Shown here piece by piece: positions 23,767 through 32,718 of a stretch of 64,000 bases of DNA (position 1 is its first letter; each line of letters begins with the position of its first letter). The translations under genes and the position numbers were made by a program. Source of the DNA: Parvularcula sp039818345 (GTDB lineage Bacteria; Pseudomonadota; Alphaproteobacteria; Caulobacterales; Parvularculaceae); the NCBI GenBank assembly GCA_039818345.1, contig JBCBUC010000019.1, forward strand, positions 13,562 to 77,561, written 5' to 3'. The notes under the pieces are model-generated. The model saw only the letters and a program-made list of their open reading frames with translations. It was not told where the DNA came from and did no database searches.

Positions 23767-24599
23767 GCGCCAAAGGCACCGCCGTCATCACCGGTGCGGG
23801 CAGTGGGATTGGGAGAGCGTTGAGCCATCTTTGCGCCCAGCGCGGCTATGATCTGGCCCTTTTTGATATTCGAGGAGACGACTTAGAGGAAACGGCGCGT
23901 GAGGCTGCGAAAAGCAGCGTCAAGATCACAACCCGTGTGGTCGACGTCGCCGATGAACGAGCGGTCGAGCAGGGGGCGGCCGAAGTCATTGCCGAGCACG
24001 GACCGATCACGCTTCTCTTGAACAATGCCGGTGTGGCCTTAGGCGGCCAATTTGATCAAGCAAGCACGGACGATTTTCGCTGGCTGGTGGAGATCAACCT
24101 GTTTGGTGTGGTCAGCATGACCCGGGCCTTTATGCCGGCCCTAAAGGCTGCGCCGCACGCCCAGATTGTGAATATCAGCTCGGTCTTTGGCATTATCTCT
24201 CCACCGGGGCAAACGGCCTATTGCGCCTCCAAATTTGCCGTGCGCGGATTTTCAGAATCGTTGAGGCATGAGCTTCAGGGAACATCCGTGGGCGTCTCTG
24301 TCGTGCATCCGGGCGGTGTGTCGACCAACATCGCCAAACGCGCGCGTATGTCCGATGGCATCACCGAGGAAGAGCAGGAATTGGCGCAGCAAAACGCGGC
24401 CAAATCCCTGGTCATGCCGCCACCAAAGGCCGCTCAAATCATTGTCGATGGTGCGGAACGCGGCGCCAAACGGATCCTGGTAGGCAATGACGCACGGTTG
24501 ATTGTCTTGATACAGCGTCTGTTCCCGGTCAGTTATTGGACCGTACTGAGCCGCCTGTTCGGCCGCGAGGGCATCACGACTGCTAACCAATCTGATTGA
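23763..24599 (+). CDS. short-chain dehydrogenase/reductase
   Basis: Classical SDR of 278 residues: cofactor motif TGAGSGIGRAL near residue 10, NNAGVA near 88, catalytic Ser in VNISSVFG and YCASK with Tyr and Lys. The aspartate-like residue after the second strand (LFDIRGDD) suggests NAD preference. GTG start overlaps the monooxygenase stop (GTGA). An alcohol/ketone step next to a Baeyer-Villiger-type enzyme suggests degradation of an alcohol through ketone to ester; that is inference. Confidence 0.9.
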   Translation: MSAKGTAVITGAGSGIGRALSHLCAQRGYDLALFDIRGDDLEETAREAAKSSVKITTRVVDVADERAVEQGAAEVIAEHGPITLLLNNAGVALGGQFDQASTDDFRWLVEINLFGVVSMTRAFMPALKAAPHAQIVNISSVFGIISPPGQTAYCASKFAVRGFSESLRHELQGTSVGVSVVHPGGVSTNIAKRARMSDGITEEEQELAQQNAAKSLVMPPPKAAQIIVDGAERGAKRILVGNDARLIVLIQRLFPVSYWTVLSRLFGREGITTANQSD

Positions 24600-24696
24600 C
24601 CGATTCACCATGTCGATCTGTCTTACGCAGCGATAACATGCCAACATCGCTTTAGAATGCTAGTTCCACTGCCTAGCGGTCGGAAAGGACGCTGCG

Positions 24697-25416
24697 ATGA
24701 TTGCGAAAACCCTGACGGTGGTCATGGCCGCCAGCCTATCATTGGCGCTCGCGCCGACATCTGCTGAAGCGGGTCATCGCCGATCGGGCGCCAATTTCGA
24801 TCTCAACTTCATCGTTGGCGGCTATGCTTTTCCCTATGGTCGGCATGCCCGATTTTATGGGCCAGGCGTTGTCATTAATCCATTTGTTTTTCCCGACGGC
24901 AGGGTGCGGCTGAATTTTCTTCGGCACGGGACTCTGTTTGCGACCGACTATATTGGATATATCGATTACGGACGTCATGGCCGGGTCCGGGGTTTTTATA
25001 CCTTTGATGGCGGCTACTACGACAACAGCGGACGGTATTTTCGCCGTGACCGCTATCGACATGATCGGTACCGGCACGATGGCTATCGCCGTTACGGCTA
25101 TAACGACACTTATCGGCGAGGGTATCAGTACGGTCAGGGTTGGTATGATCGGGACGGCCGTTATCATCAGCGCTATGACGATCGTTACGATGACCGGAAT
25201 GACCGGCGCGACCGCCGTCGCGATGACCGAAATGATCGCCGAGACGATCGAAATGATCGGCGTGATGATCGATACCAAGACCGTGATTTTCGCAACGAGC
25301 CTTACAAGGACGGCGCGGTTCCCCTTGGTGGAATCCAAAGCGACGAGTTTCCTGGCCGATCAGGCAATCGTGGCGTCTCCGGCTCGACGGATCTCGATGA
25401 TCGCCTCGACGGTTAA
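24697..25416 (+). CDS. secreted Arg/Asp/Tyr-rich low-complexity protein
   Basis: A 239-residue protein with a Sec signal peptide (about 1-26, ending SAEA), an aromatic and Gly-rich part (about 30-115), then about 90 residues made almost only of Arg, Asp, Tyr and Asn, with 7-residue repeats DDRNDRR. The C-terminal 40 residues are ordinary. Not recognised; the composition suggests a disordered, highly charged envelope protein. Its TAA stop overlaps the TAA stop of the convergent helicase gene (25413-25416). Confidence 0.7.
   Translation: MIAKTLTVVMAASLSLALAPTSAEAGHRRSGANFDLNFIVGGYAFPYGRHARFYGPGVVINPFVFPDGRVRLNFLRHGTLFATDYIGYIDYGRHGRVRGFYTFDGGYYDNSGRYFRRDRYRHDRYRHDGYRRYGYNDTYRRGYQYGQGWYDRDGRYHQRYDDRYDDRNDRRDRRRDDRNDRRDDRNDRRDDRYQDRDFRNEPYKDGAVPLGGIQSDEFPGRSGNRGVSGSTDLDDRLDG
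25189..25284 (+). repeat. 21-bp imperfect repeats encoding DDRNDRR
   Basis: Units of 21 bases at 25189-25209, 25222-25242, 25243-25263 and a partial one from 25264, each coding DDRNDRR or a close variant; a 12-base insert separates the first from the rest. Codons differ at third positions (GAC/GAT, CGA/CGG). Confidence 0.7.
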
Positions 25417-27731
25417 TCCGTGCCAGCGGCAGTCAGAAAGCTGCCAATCACTTTTTTGACTGCGCCATCATCAAACTCAACTTCGAGTTTGTTGCCGTCC
25501 GCAGCGATGACCGTGCCTTGGCCGAATTTTCCGTGGTCAACACGGTCACCCACACAAAAACCTGTTTCTCCTGGAGCAGAGGACGTCACCAAGCGCGCGC
25601 TCGCCTCAATTGTCGGTTCGTTGTTCCGTGCCCCACCATGTTGACGCGCACGCTTCCAGCCCGGCGTTGTGTAGCGCGATGAATCCTCGTCAAGCACCAG
25701 ATCAGCAAAGCGAGACTGTGCCGGCATCTCTTTCGCTGCTACTCCGTAAAGTCCGGCCTCGGAGAGAACATCCACCTGGTCCTCCGGTAACTCGTCGATG
25801 AACCGGGACGGCATCGCGTTTTGCCAGCGGCCATAGACCTGCCTGTTGGCTGCAAAGCTGATCCGGCAGCTCTCCCGCGCCCGGGTGATTCCGACATAGG
25901 CGAGCCGCCGTTCCTCCTCAAGACCTGCCTGACCATTTTCATCAAGGCTTCTCCGTGAGGGGAAGATTTCCTCTTCCCAACCTGGTAAGAACACAACGGG
26001 AAACTCAAGCCCCTTCGCTGCATGGAGCGTCATCAGCCAGACTTGGCCTTCGTCCGTGTTCTCCGTTCGCTCCGCCACGAGACTGACATGATCGAGATAA
26101 CCTTCGAGTGTGTCAAATTCAGAGGCAGCGTTCACCAGCTCTTTCAGGTTCTCAAGCTTTCCGGGTGCCTGCACAGTTTTCGAGTTCTTCCAAAAATCCG
26201 TATAGCCCGATACCTCTAGCACCATTTCGCTAAGGTCGCCAGGTGCCATGTGCTGCGCCTCATGGGTCCAGCGTTCAAGATGCGCGAGAAACGCTGTCAT
26301 CGCGGATTTGGCCTTACCTTTGAGCTCAGCCGTTTCGAGCATCAATCGCCCAGCTGTGGCGAGGGACACGCTATTCCTCCGTGCCACCATATTCAGATCT
26401 GTGAGGGTTTTGTCGCCAAACCCGCGTCGCGGTTTGTTGATGATACGGGAGAAACTCAAGTCATCGTCGCCGTTTCGTACCAAACGAAGGTAAGCGAGCG
26501 CATCGCGTGTTTCTTCGCGTTCATAAAAGCGTGGACCACCGACAATACGGTAGGGTATCCCCGACATATTGAAACGTTCTTCAAAGCTACGCATTTGGAA
26601 AGAGGCGCGCACGAGAATGGCGATATCGGGGAGGGGACGCCTTTTGCGCTGCTCGCTTTCGATATCTTCAGCGATGACACGGGCCTCTTCCTCGCCGTCC
26701 CAAACGCCGCGAAGCTTGACCATCTCTCCTTCGACATCGTCCGTCCATAGGGTCTTGCCGAGGCGTCCCTCATTGTGGCTGATCAGGGTGCTCGCCGCGG
26801 CCAAAATCGGCGGTGTGGAGCGGTAGTTTTGTTCGAGGCGGATCACCTTGGCGCCCGGGAAATCCTTCTCGAAGCGGAGGATATTTTCGACCTCAGCGCC
26901 GCGCCATCCATAGATCGACTGATCATCATCGCCGACAACGCAGAGATTAGCCGGTTCGTCGTTTTGTCCCTTCGCAAGAAGGCGCAGCCAGAGATATTGC
27001 GCCATATTGGTGTCTTGGTATTCGTCCACCAACATATAGCGAAAGCGACGGTGATATTCTGCCTGGATCTCAGGCTCGCGCCGAAAGATGGTCGTGTTGT
27101 GCACGAGCAAGTCGCCAAAATCAGCAGCGTTCAGCGTAATCAATCGGCTCTGATAGTCCCGGTAAAGAGAAAGTGCTTTGCCGTCGCCAAAAGTGTCAGC
27201 TTCATGGGCAGGAAGATCCCCTGGCGTCTGGCCTTTGTTCTTCCAACCATCGATCACCGCCGCTAGGCCGCGGCCCTTCCAGCGTTTTTCATCAAGACCC
27301 GCTGCCTCGATCACTTGCTTGCAAAGACGGATCTGGTCATCGGTGTCGATGATCGTGAAGCTTGGTTTGAGGCCGACCACTTCGGCGTGACGGCGCAGGA
27401 TTTGCGCCCCGACCGAATGGAACGTCCCCATCCAGCGAAGCCCTTCGGCGTCCCCGCCAATCAGCCGGGCCACGCGGTCCTTCATCTCGCGGGCGGCCTT
27501 GTTTGTGAACGTCACTGCGAGGACATCCCAAGGCCGGGCGCGGCCCGACGCCAGCAAATGCGCAATGCGTGTGGTGAGGGCCTTGGTCTTACCCGTTCCT
27601 GCGCCAGCCAGCATCAGCACCGGCCCCTCGGTGGTAAGAACAGCGTCCTTCTGCGCCTCGTTGAGATCGTCGAGATAGGTTTGCGGTGAAGGCGCAGCGG
27701 CGCTTTGCGCGCGTTGAGAAAGCGAAGCCAT
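25413..27731 (-). CDS. UvrD/PcrA-type ATP-dependent DNA helicase
   Basis: Superfamily 1 3'-5' helicase, 772 residues, for excision repair and removal of proteins from DNA. Motifs in order: YLDDLNEAQKDAV (Q motif), GAGTGKT (Walker A), AVTFTNKAAREM (Ia), LVDEYQDTN (II), GDDDQSIYGWRGA (III), VIRLEQNYRS (IV), MTLHAAKGLEFPVVF (V) and VGITRARE (VI). The last 45 residues are the Tudor-like GDRVDHGKFGQGTV domain that binds RNA polymerase in PcrA/UvrD. ATG 27731 is chosen; the frame extends 26 residues upstream but that part is not helicase-like. Confidence 0.94.
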   Translation of the reverse strand: MASLSQRAQSAAAPSPQTYLDDLNEAQKDAVLTTEGPVLMLAGAGTGKTKALTTRIAHLLASGRARPWDVLAVTFTNKAAREMKDRVARLIGGDAEGLRWMGTFHSVGAQILRRHAEVVGLKPSFTIIDTDDQIRLCKQVIEAAGLDEKRWKGRGLAAVIDGWKNKGQTPGDLPAHEADTFGDGKALSLYRDYQSRLITLNAADFGDLLVHNTTIFRREPEIQAEYHRRFRYMLVDEYQDTNMAQYLWLRLLAKGQNDEPANLCVVGDDDQSIYGWRGAEVENILRFEKDFPGAKVIRLEQNYRSTPPILAAASTLISHNEGRLGKTLWTDDVEGEMVKLRGVWDGEEEARVIAEDIESEQRKRRPLPDIAILVRASFQMRSFEERFNMSGIPYRIVGGPRFYEREETRDALAYLRLVRNGDDDLSFSRIINKPRRGFGDKTLTDLNMVARRNSVSLATAGRLMLETAELKGKAKSAMTAFLAHLERWTHEAQHMAPGDLSEMVLEVSGYTDFWKNSKTVQAPGKLENLKELVNAASEFDTLEGYLDHVSLVAERTENTDEGQVWLMTLHAAKGLEFPVVFLPGWEEEIFPSRRSLDENGQAGLEEERRLAYVGITRARESCRISFAANRQVYGRWQNAMPSRFIDELPEDQVDVLSEAGLYGVAAKEMPAQSRFADLVLDEDSSRYTTPGWKRARQHGGARNNEPTIEASARLVTSSAPGETGFCVGDRVDHGKFGQGTVIAADGNKLEVEFDDGAVKKVIGSFLTAAGTD

Positions 27732-27869
27732 AGGCAGTCTTATAGGGGAGTCGGGCACGCTCGGGAACGGCCAGACAAAAAAGAACAAGAAAGGAACGGA
27801 TTTATCCACAATGGGGTTGCGTCTTGGTGAACGTTGTGGAACACAAAAAGAACAAAAGGGGATTGAACA

Positions 27870-27956
27870 ATGACCTTTATCCGAGATGTGGCTGGTTTTA
27901 CTATTCTATTGAGTGTGCTTGCGACGGCTGTTGCGATGGCAGGGCCGGTCGGCTGA
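27870..27956 (+). CDS. possible 28-residue hydrophobic small protein
   Basis: ATG at 27870 with AAAGGGG at 27855-27861 (spacing about 8), stop TGA at 27954-27956. The peptide (MTFIRDVAGFTILLSV, then LATAVAMAGPVG) is one membrane helix after a short charged N-terminus. It lies in the 288-base gap between the divergent helicase and dnaE. I recall similar short RDxAGF-type membrane peptides in alphaproteobacteria but cannot verify homology. It could also be a leader in the dnaE 5' region. Confidence 0.45.
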   Translation: MTFIRDVAGFTILLSVLATAVAMAGPVG

Positions 27957-28019
27957 TCGTTCGATCTTGTGGAGAATGAACGACCCAGCAGCGCGGCTGA
28001 ATCGCTTAGCGTGTGGTCC

Positions 28020-31000
28020 ATGCCAGCTTCGTTCATTCATCTGCATGTTCACTCGTCCTATTCGCTAGCAGAGGGTGCTATTTCGATCAGCAGGCTGAAA
28101 AGCCTCTGTGAAAAGACCCAGATGCCGGCTCTGGCCGTCACCGATACAAACAATCTGTTTGGTGCCTTAGAAGCGGCAGAGACCCTCTCTGAAGCTGGTC
28201 TTCAACCAATCACAGGGATCGAGCTGCCGGTCGCTGTCGACAAAGAAACGGTCCCAAAGGGCAAGCCGCAACCGATACCCAGGATCGTGTTGTTGGCGCA
28301 GAATGAGACGGGCTACCAGCGGCTGATGGAGCTTGCGTCACAGAGCTTTCTGCGGCCCGCGCGGGAAGGAGAGCCTTGCGTAGCGCTCGCTGATGTTTGC
28401 CAACGGACGGACGGTCTTTTGTGCCTCACCGGTGGTGTGGGTGGCCCGATTGATGGATCGCTCGCCTATGGTGACGAACGGCGTGCGAGCAAGGTGCTTG
28501 ATCTCTTAAGCGCGGCGTTTCCCGCACGGCTTTATATCGAGCTGCAGCGAGCGCCGAGCGATGGTGCCACCGATACGGATGGACGGTATCGGTGGGAAGG
28601 TGCGCTGTTGGACGAAGCTTATCGGCGTGAGCTTCCGCTGGTGGCAACCAATCCCGTCTTTTTTGCTGAGGAAGCAGATCACGACGCGCATGATGCGCTC
28701 CTTTGTATTGCCGAGGGGAGTTACATTTCGCAGGACGAACGTCGGCGCGTGCCCGCGGACGCTTGGTTCAAGCCTGAAGACGCGATGCTGACGCTCTTTC
28801 AGGATTTGCCGGAGGCGACGGCCAACACCGTCGAGGTGGCACAACGCTGTGCCTTCCGCCCCCGGACGGCACCGCCGCTTTTGCCGTCCTTTGCCGGCGA
28901 TAAAACGGACGAGGACGACGCGCTTCGGAAGGCAGCGCGCGAAGGGTTGATCGCCAGGCTCAACGCGATCGAACCCGCCGCAGAGACTGCTGAATACGAA
29001 GCGCGCCTTGATCATGAACTCGACGTGATCGTCAGGATGGGCTTTTCCGGTTACTTCTTGATCGTTGCGGACTTTATTAAATGGGCAAAGGCGCAGGATA
29101 TCCCTGTCGGACCAGGACGCGGCTCGGGTGCAGGTAGCCTTGTGGCTTATGCATTGACGATCACCGATCTTGATCCGTTGCGGTACGGACTTCTTTTCGA
29201 ACGCTTTCTTAATCCTGAGCGCGTTTCGATGCCAGACTTCGATATCGATTTTTGCCAAGACCGCCGCGATGAGGTGATCCGCTACGTCCAACGTCAGTAT
29301 GGTGATGACCGGGTGGCACAGATTATCACCTTTGGAAAGCTGCAAGCGCGTGCGGTCCTCCGCGATGTTGGCCGTGTGCTGCAAATGCCGTTTGGCCAGG
29401 TCGATCGGCTTTGCAAAATGGTGCCCAATAATCCCGCCAATCCGGTGACCCTTAAAGAAGCGATTGACGGAGAACCACGTTTTGCAGAGGAACGCAGCGC
29501 CGACCCGCAAGTTGGGGTGCTGATAGACACGGCGCTCAAATTAGAGGGCCTTTACCGCCATGCGTCGACCCACGCCGCTGGTGTGGTGATTGGCGATCGA
29601 CCGCTGCAAGAAATTGTTCCGCTCTATCTTGATCCGCGGGCGGATATGCCAGCGACCCAGTTCAACATGAAATGGGTGGAGCCAGCAGGGCTGGTGAAGT
29701 TCGACTTTCTGGGCCTTAAAACCTTGACGGTGATCCGCCGCGCGCTCGACAATCTCAAGGCCGAAGGGATCGATCTTGATATTGATCGTATCCCGACCGA
29801 TGACAGCGAAACCTTCGCGATGCTGACGAGGGGTGAGGCAACGGGTGTGTTCCAGTTGGAAAGCTCGGGCATGCGCGCAACGCTGAAAGGTCTGAGGCCT
29901 GACTGCATCGAGGACATCATCGCGCTGGTCTCATTGTACCGGCCCGGACCTATGGACAATATTCCGACCTATATCGCGCGGAAAGCAGGGGAGGAGTCCC
30001 CGGACTACCTCCATCCAATGCTCGAAGATGTTCTGAAAGAAACCTACGGCGTCATCATCTACCAAGAACAGGTGATGCAGATCGCGCAGATCCTCTCAGG
30101 ATACTCTCTTGGTGAGGCCGATCTTCTCCGCCGGGCGATGGGCAAGAAAAAGAAAGAAGAGATGGACCGGCAAAAGCGACGGTTCGTCGACGGAGCAAAA
30201 GAGCGCGGCGTCAGCAAGTCAAAGGCGGAGAGCATTTTTGAGCTGGTCGCTAAATTCGCTGGCTATGGGTTTAACAAATCCCATGCCGCCGCCTATGCTT
30301 GGATTGCTTATCAAACAGCCTATTTGAAAGCTCATCATCCCGCGGCTTTTCTAGCGGCTTCGATGTCGCTGGATTTTGCCAACACGGATAAATTAGCGAT
30401 ATTCCACAGCGAAGCGAAACGCGCACGCGTTCCCGTCCATCCGCCTTGCATCAATCAGTCAACAGCGGATTTTCGTTCCCGAGATGGGCGGGTTTTCTAC
30501 GCTCTTGGTGCGCTGAAAAACGTTGGCTTCGAAGCGATGCGTCACATCGAGGAGACGCGTGAACAGGGTGGCGAGTTTCGCGATCTTTTTGATTTTGCGG
30601 AAAGGGTGGACGGACGTCTTTTGGGACGACGTTCGCTTGAGCAATTGGCGCGGGCAGGCGCCTTTGAGGCCATTCATGACAACCGCGCTGAGATTTTCAA
30701 CGCGGCGGATTTTCTTTGTAAATACTCGGCGACGGTCGCAGAAGACAAGCGATCCGACCAAGGAGGGCTTTTCGGAACCGAAGCAGCGCCGACACCGCGG
30801 CCAAAGTTGCCAACCATCAGTCCATGGTCACCGACTGATGCGCTGGAGGAAGAGCGCTCAGCCGTGGGCTTTTATCTATCGGGGCATCCGCTCTCAGTAT
30901 TTGAAGACGAATTACGACGCCAACAGATCGAACCTGCCATCCATTTGCTTGAGGAAGAAGACGTCGGCTCACGGGTGCTTTTGATGGCAGGGGTCGTGCG

Positions 31001-31466
31001 CGACGTGACCAACCGTCGCTCGAAATCGGGAAAACCGTTCGCATGGATCACTCTTTCAGATCAGAGTACAGAGTTTGAGGTGACCGCTTTTTCTGAAACT
31101 CTCGAGCGGTTCCGTGACCTCTTGGTTCCAGGTTCTCCCCTAATCATATCGGTTACCGCAGAGGACCAAAATGGCGGTCTTCGACTGACGCTGGAAAGTG
31201 TTCGCCCCTTGAAAGAAATAGCGCGGTCGAGCACCGGCCGACTCGCCATTACGGTCGCTGAGCCTGGTGCGCTCTTGTCACTCAAAGCAAGCCTCAAAGC
31301 GTGCAACGCTGGCGATGCGATGGGCGATACGGCGTTGATTCTTCCGTTGCCGGACCAGGCTTGTGAAGTGGTCCTCAGCCTACCGGAAGATTTTCGCGCC
31401 AATGCCGCGAGCCGGGGTGTGGTGCAGAAAATCGACGGGGTGGGCCGTGTCGATCTTTTGCCTTAA
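28020..31466 (+). CDS. dnaE: DNA polymerase III alpha subunit
   Basis: Replicative polymerase, 1148 residues from the ATG at 28020. The PHP domain opens with FIHLHVHSSYSL; the catalytic palm shows PVGPGRGSGAGSLVAYAL and PDFDIDFCQDRRDEV (the catalytic Asp pair); YRPGPMDNIP, KTYGVI-type and FNKSHAAAYAWIAYQTAYLKAHHP follow; an OB-fold lies near the C-terminus (VLLMAGVVRDV). The frame is open from GTG 27969, but family members start close to FIHLHVHS, so the shorter form is preferred. No strong Shine-Dalgarno site is seen for it. Confidence 0.95.
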   Translation: MPASFIHLHVHSSYSLAEGAISISRLKSLCEKTQMPALAVTDTNNLFGALEAAETLSEAGLQPITGIELPVAVDKETVPKGKPQPIPRIVLLAQNETGYQRLMELASQSFLRPAREGEPCVALADVCQRTDGLLCLTGGVGGPIDGSLAYGDERRASKVLDLLSAAFPARLYIELQRAPSDGATDTDGRYRWEGALLDEAYRRELPLVATNPVFFAEEADHDAHDALLCIAEGSYISQDERRRVPADAWFKPEDAMLTLFQDLPEATANTVEVAQRCAFRPRTAPPLLPSFAGDKTDEDDALRKAAREGLIARLNAIEPAAETAEYEARLDHELDVIVRMGFSGYFLIVADFIKWAKAQDIPVGPGRGSGAGSLVAYALTITDLDPLRYGLLFERFLNPERVSMPDFDIDFCQDRRDEVIRYVQRQYGDDRVAQIITFGKLQARAVLRDVGRVLQMPFGQVDRLCKMVPNNPANPVTLKEAIDGEPRFAEERSADPQVGVLIDTALKLEGLYRHASTHAAGVVIGDRPLQEIVPLYLDPRADMPATQFNMKWVEPAGLVKFDFLGLKTLTVIRRALDNLKAEGIDLDIDRIPTDDSETFAMLTRGEATGVFQLESSGMRATLKGLRPDCIEDIIALVSLYRPGPMDNIPTYIARKAGEESPDYLHPMLEDVLKETYGVIIYQEQVMQIAQILSGYSLGEADLLRRAMGKKKKEEMDRQKRRFVDGAKERGVSKSKAESIFELVAKFAGYGFNKSHAAAYAWIAYQTAYLKAHHPAAFLAASMSLDFANTDKLAIFHSEAKRARVPVHPPCINQSTADFRSRDGRVFYALGALKNVGFEAMRHIEETREQGGEFRDLFDFAERVDGRLLGRRSLEQLARAGAFEAIHDNRAEIFNAADFLCKYSATVAEDKRSDQGGLFGTEAAPTPRPKLPTISPWSPTDALEEERSAVGFYLSGHPLSVFEDELRRQQIEPAIHLLEEEDVGSRVLLMAGVVRDVTNRRSKSGKPFAWITLSDQSTEFEVTAFSETLERFRDLLVPGSPLIISVTAEDQNGGLRLTLESVRPLKEIARSSTGRLAITVAEPGALLSLKASLKACNAGDAMGDTALILPLPDQACEVVLSLPEDFRANAASRGVVQKIDGVGRVDLLP

Positions 31467-31523
31467 ACTCTCTGCATGATCGGCCACCGGCCTATTGGAG
31501 GTTGGTGAGGTAGAGGAAAAATC

Positions 31524-32087
31524 ATGGTGACGAGAGTTTTGGCCCTTTTGAGCGGCCTAACGGTGCTGGCAGCTTGCGGCGGCACCACTGACGACGAAGC
31601 GCTGACCCAAAATCAAGACCTAGCAAGTGAAACCCTTGAACAGGTTGTCGAGGAAGAAGCTGTCCCAGCCACGTTGCGTGATCTTCTTGAGGCGGATGAG
31701 CGTTTCTCGACCTTGGTGGCGGCACTCACTGCCTCGGATCTTCTGGTGACCCTCGAAGAAGAAGGACCGCTGACGATCCTTGCGCCCAACAACGCAGCTT
31801 TTGACGCGCTTCCATCTGCGCTGTCCATTGATGTCTTGACTGCTGAGGAAAACAAAGCCGTTCTGAGGGACCTTCTTGCGTATCATGTGCTGTCAACGGA
31901 TGTTTCAAGTAAGGATCTTCAAGGCCGCGTTGTGACGATCAATGCGGTGAACGGCGATCCGTTGACCATCGATGCGACGGGCCCTGTGATCAGTATAGGT
32001 GACGGCGTTGTGGTTATCACTGATCTTCAAGCCGTCAACGGCGTGGTCCATGTGATCGATACGGTGCTTCTGCCGCCAGCCAATTGA
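31524..32087 (+). CDS. fasciclin (FAS1) domain lipoprotein
   Basis: A 187-residue exported protein with a lipoprotein signal (VLALLSGLTVLAAC; lipobox LAAC) and one FAS1 domain (about 50-187) with the two conserved segments TILAPNNAAFDALP (H1) and GVVHVIDTVLLPP (H2). FAS1 domains mediate adhesion or bind small ligands at the cell surface. It begins 57 bases after dnaE and converges on purN. Confidence 0.9.
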   Translation: MVTRVLALLSGLTVLAACGGTTDDEALTQNQDLASETLEQVVEEEAVPATLRDLLEADERFSTLVAALTASDLLVTLEEEGPLTILAPNNAAFDALPSALSIDVLTAEENKAVLRDLLAYHVLSTDVSSKDLQGRVVTINAVNGDPLTIDATGPVISIGDGVVVITDLQAVNGVVHVIDTVLLPPAN

Positions 32088-32091
32088 TAAG

Positions 32092-32718
32092 TTAGTGCAA
32101 AGATAAAAATATATCGTCATACTGATGGGTGGGCATGTGCTCACCGACCGCGCCCTCAAGACAGTGGCGAAGCGCCAGTGGGTAGAGCATGTGTTCTGCC
32201 TTCTGGACACGGGCGGCGAGGCTCTCCGGCGTGTCGCCTGGTACAACCGGAACAGCGGCTTGGCCGATTATTGGACCATCATCAAGTTCGGGCGTGACAA
32301 GGTGAACAGTGCAGCCGGAGATGGCGACACCTGCCGCCAACGCCTGCTCATGGACGTTGAGGCCCTTGAAGAGCGGTAGGAGAGACGGGTGGATATTCAA
32401 AACCTTACCTTCCCACTGCGCGACGAAATCGGTGCTCAAAACACGCATGAACCCTGCAAGACAAATAAAATCGATCTTTGCACGCTCGAGTTCATCTGAC
32501 AGCGCCTCTTCAAAGGCTTTTTTATCCTTATACGCCTTTCGCGGAATGGCCTTCGCTCGAACACCAGCCCCCAGCGCCAGCGCCAGCCCACCGGCCTCTT
32601 CGTGGCTTGAAAGCACGAGCTCAATGGAACCGGGGAAGTCGTCTGCCTTTGCGGCGTTGATCAGGGTCGCCATGTTGGAGCCGCGGCCTGAGATCAAAAT
32701 ACCGATGCGCGCTGTCAT
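32092..32718 (-). CDS. purN: phosphoribosylglycinamide formyltransferase
   Basis: Transfers formyl from 10-formyl-tetrahydrofolate to GAR, third step of purine synthesis. The 208-residue product has the P-loop-like ISGRGSNM at residues 8-15, catalytic NIHPSLLPLFKG (Asn, His), and SGCTVHLVTPELDDGPIIGQ. It overlaps purM by four bases; both are on the minus strand in order purM-purN, as in most proteobacteria. Confidence 0.95.
   Translation of the reverse strand: MTARIGILISGRGSNMATLINAAKADDFPGSIELVLSSHEEAGGLALALGAGVRAKAIPRKAYKDKKAFEEALSDELERAKIDFICLAGFMRVLSTDFVAQWEGKVLNIHPSLLPLFKGLNVHEQALAAGVAISGCTVHLVTPELDDGPIIGQAAVPVVPGDTPESLAARVQKAEHMLYPLALRHCLEGAVGEHMPTHQYDDIFLSLH

Noticed and set aside
24739..25338. 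Hydrophobic 199-residue frame antisense to the Arg/Asp/Tyr-rich gene
   Set aside because: The Ile/Val runs are the complement of GAT/CGA repeats; the sense frame has a signal peptide and a normal start.
28506..29510. 334-residue open frame antisense to dnaE
   Set aside because: Shadow of a conserved polymerase gene; Arg/His-rich composition without domain features.
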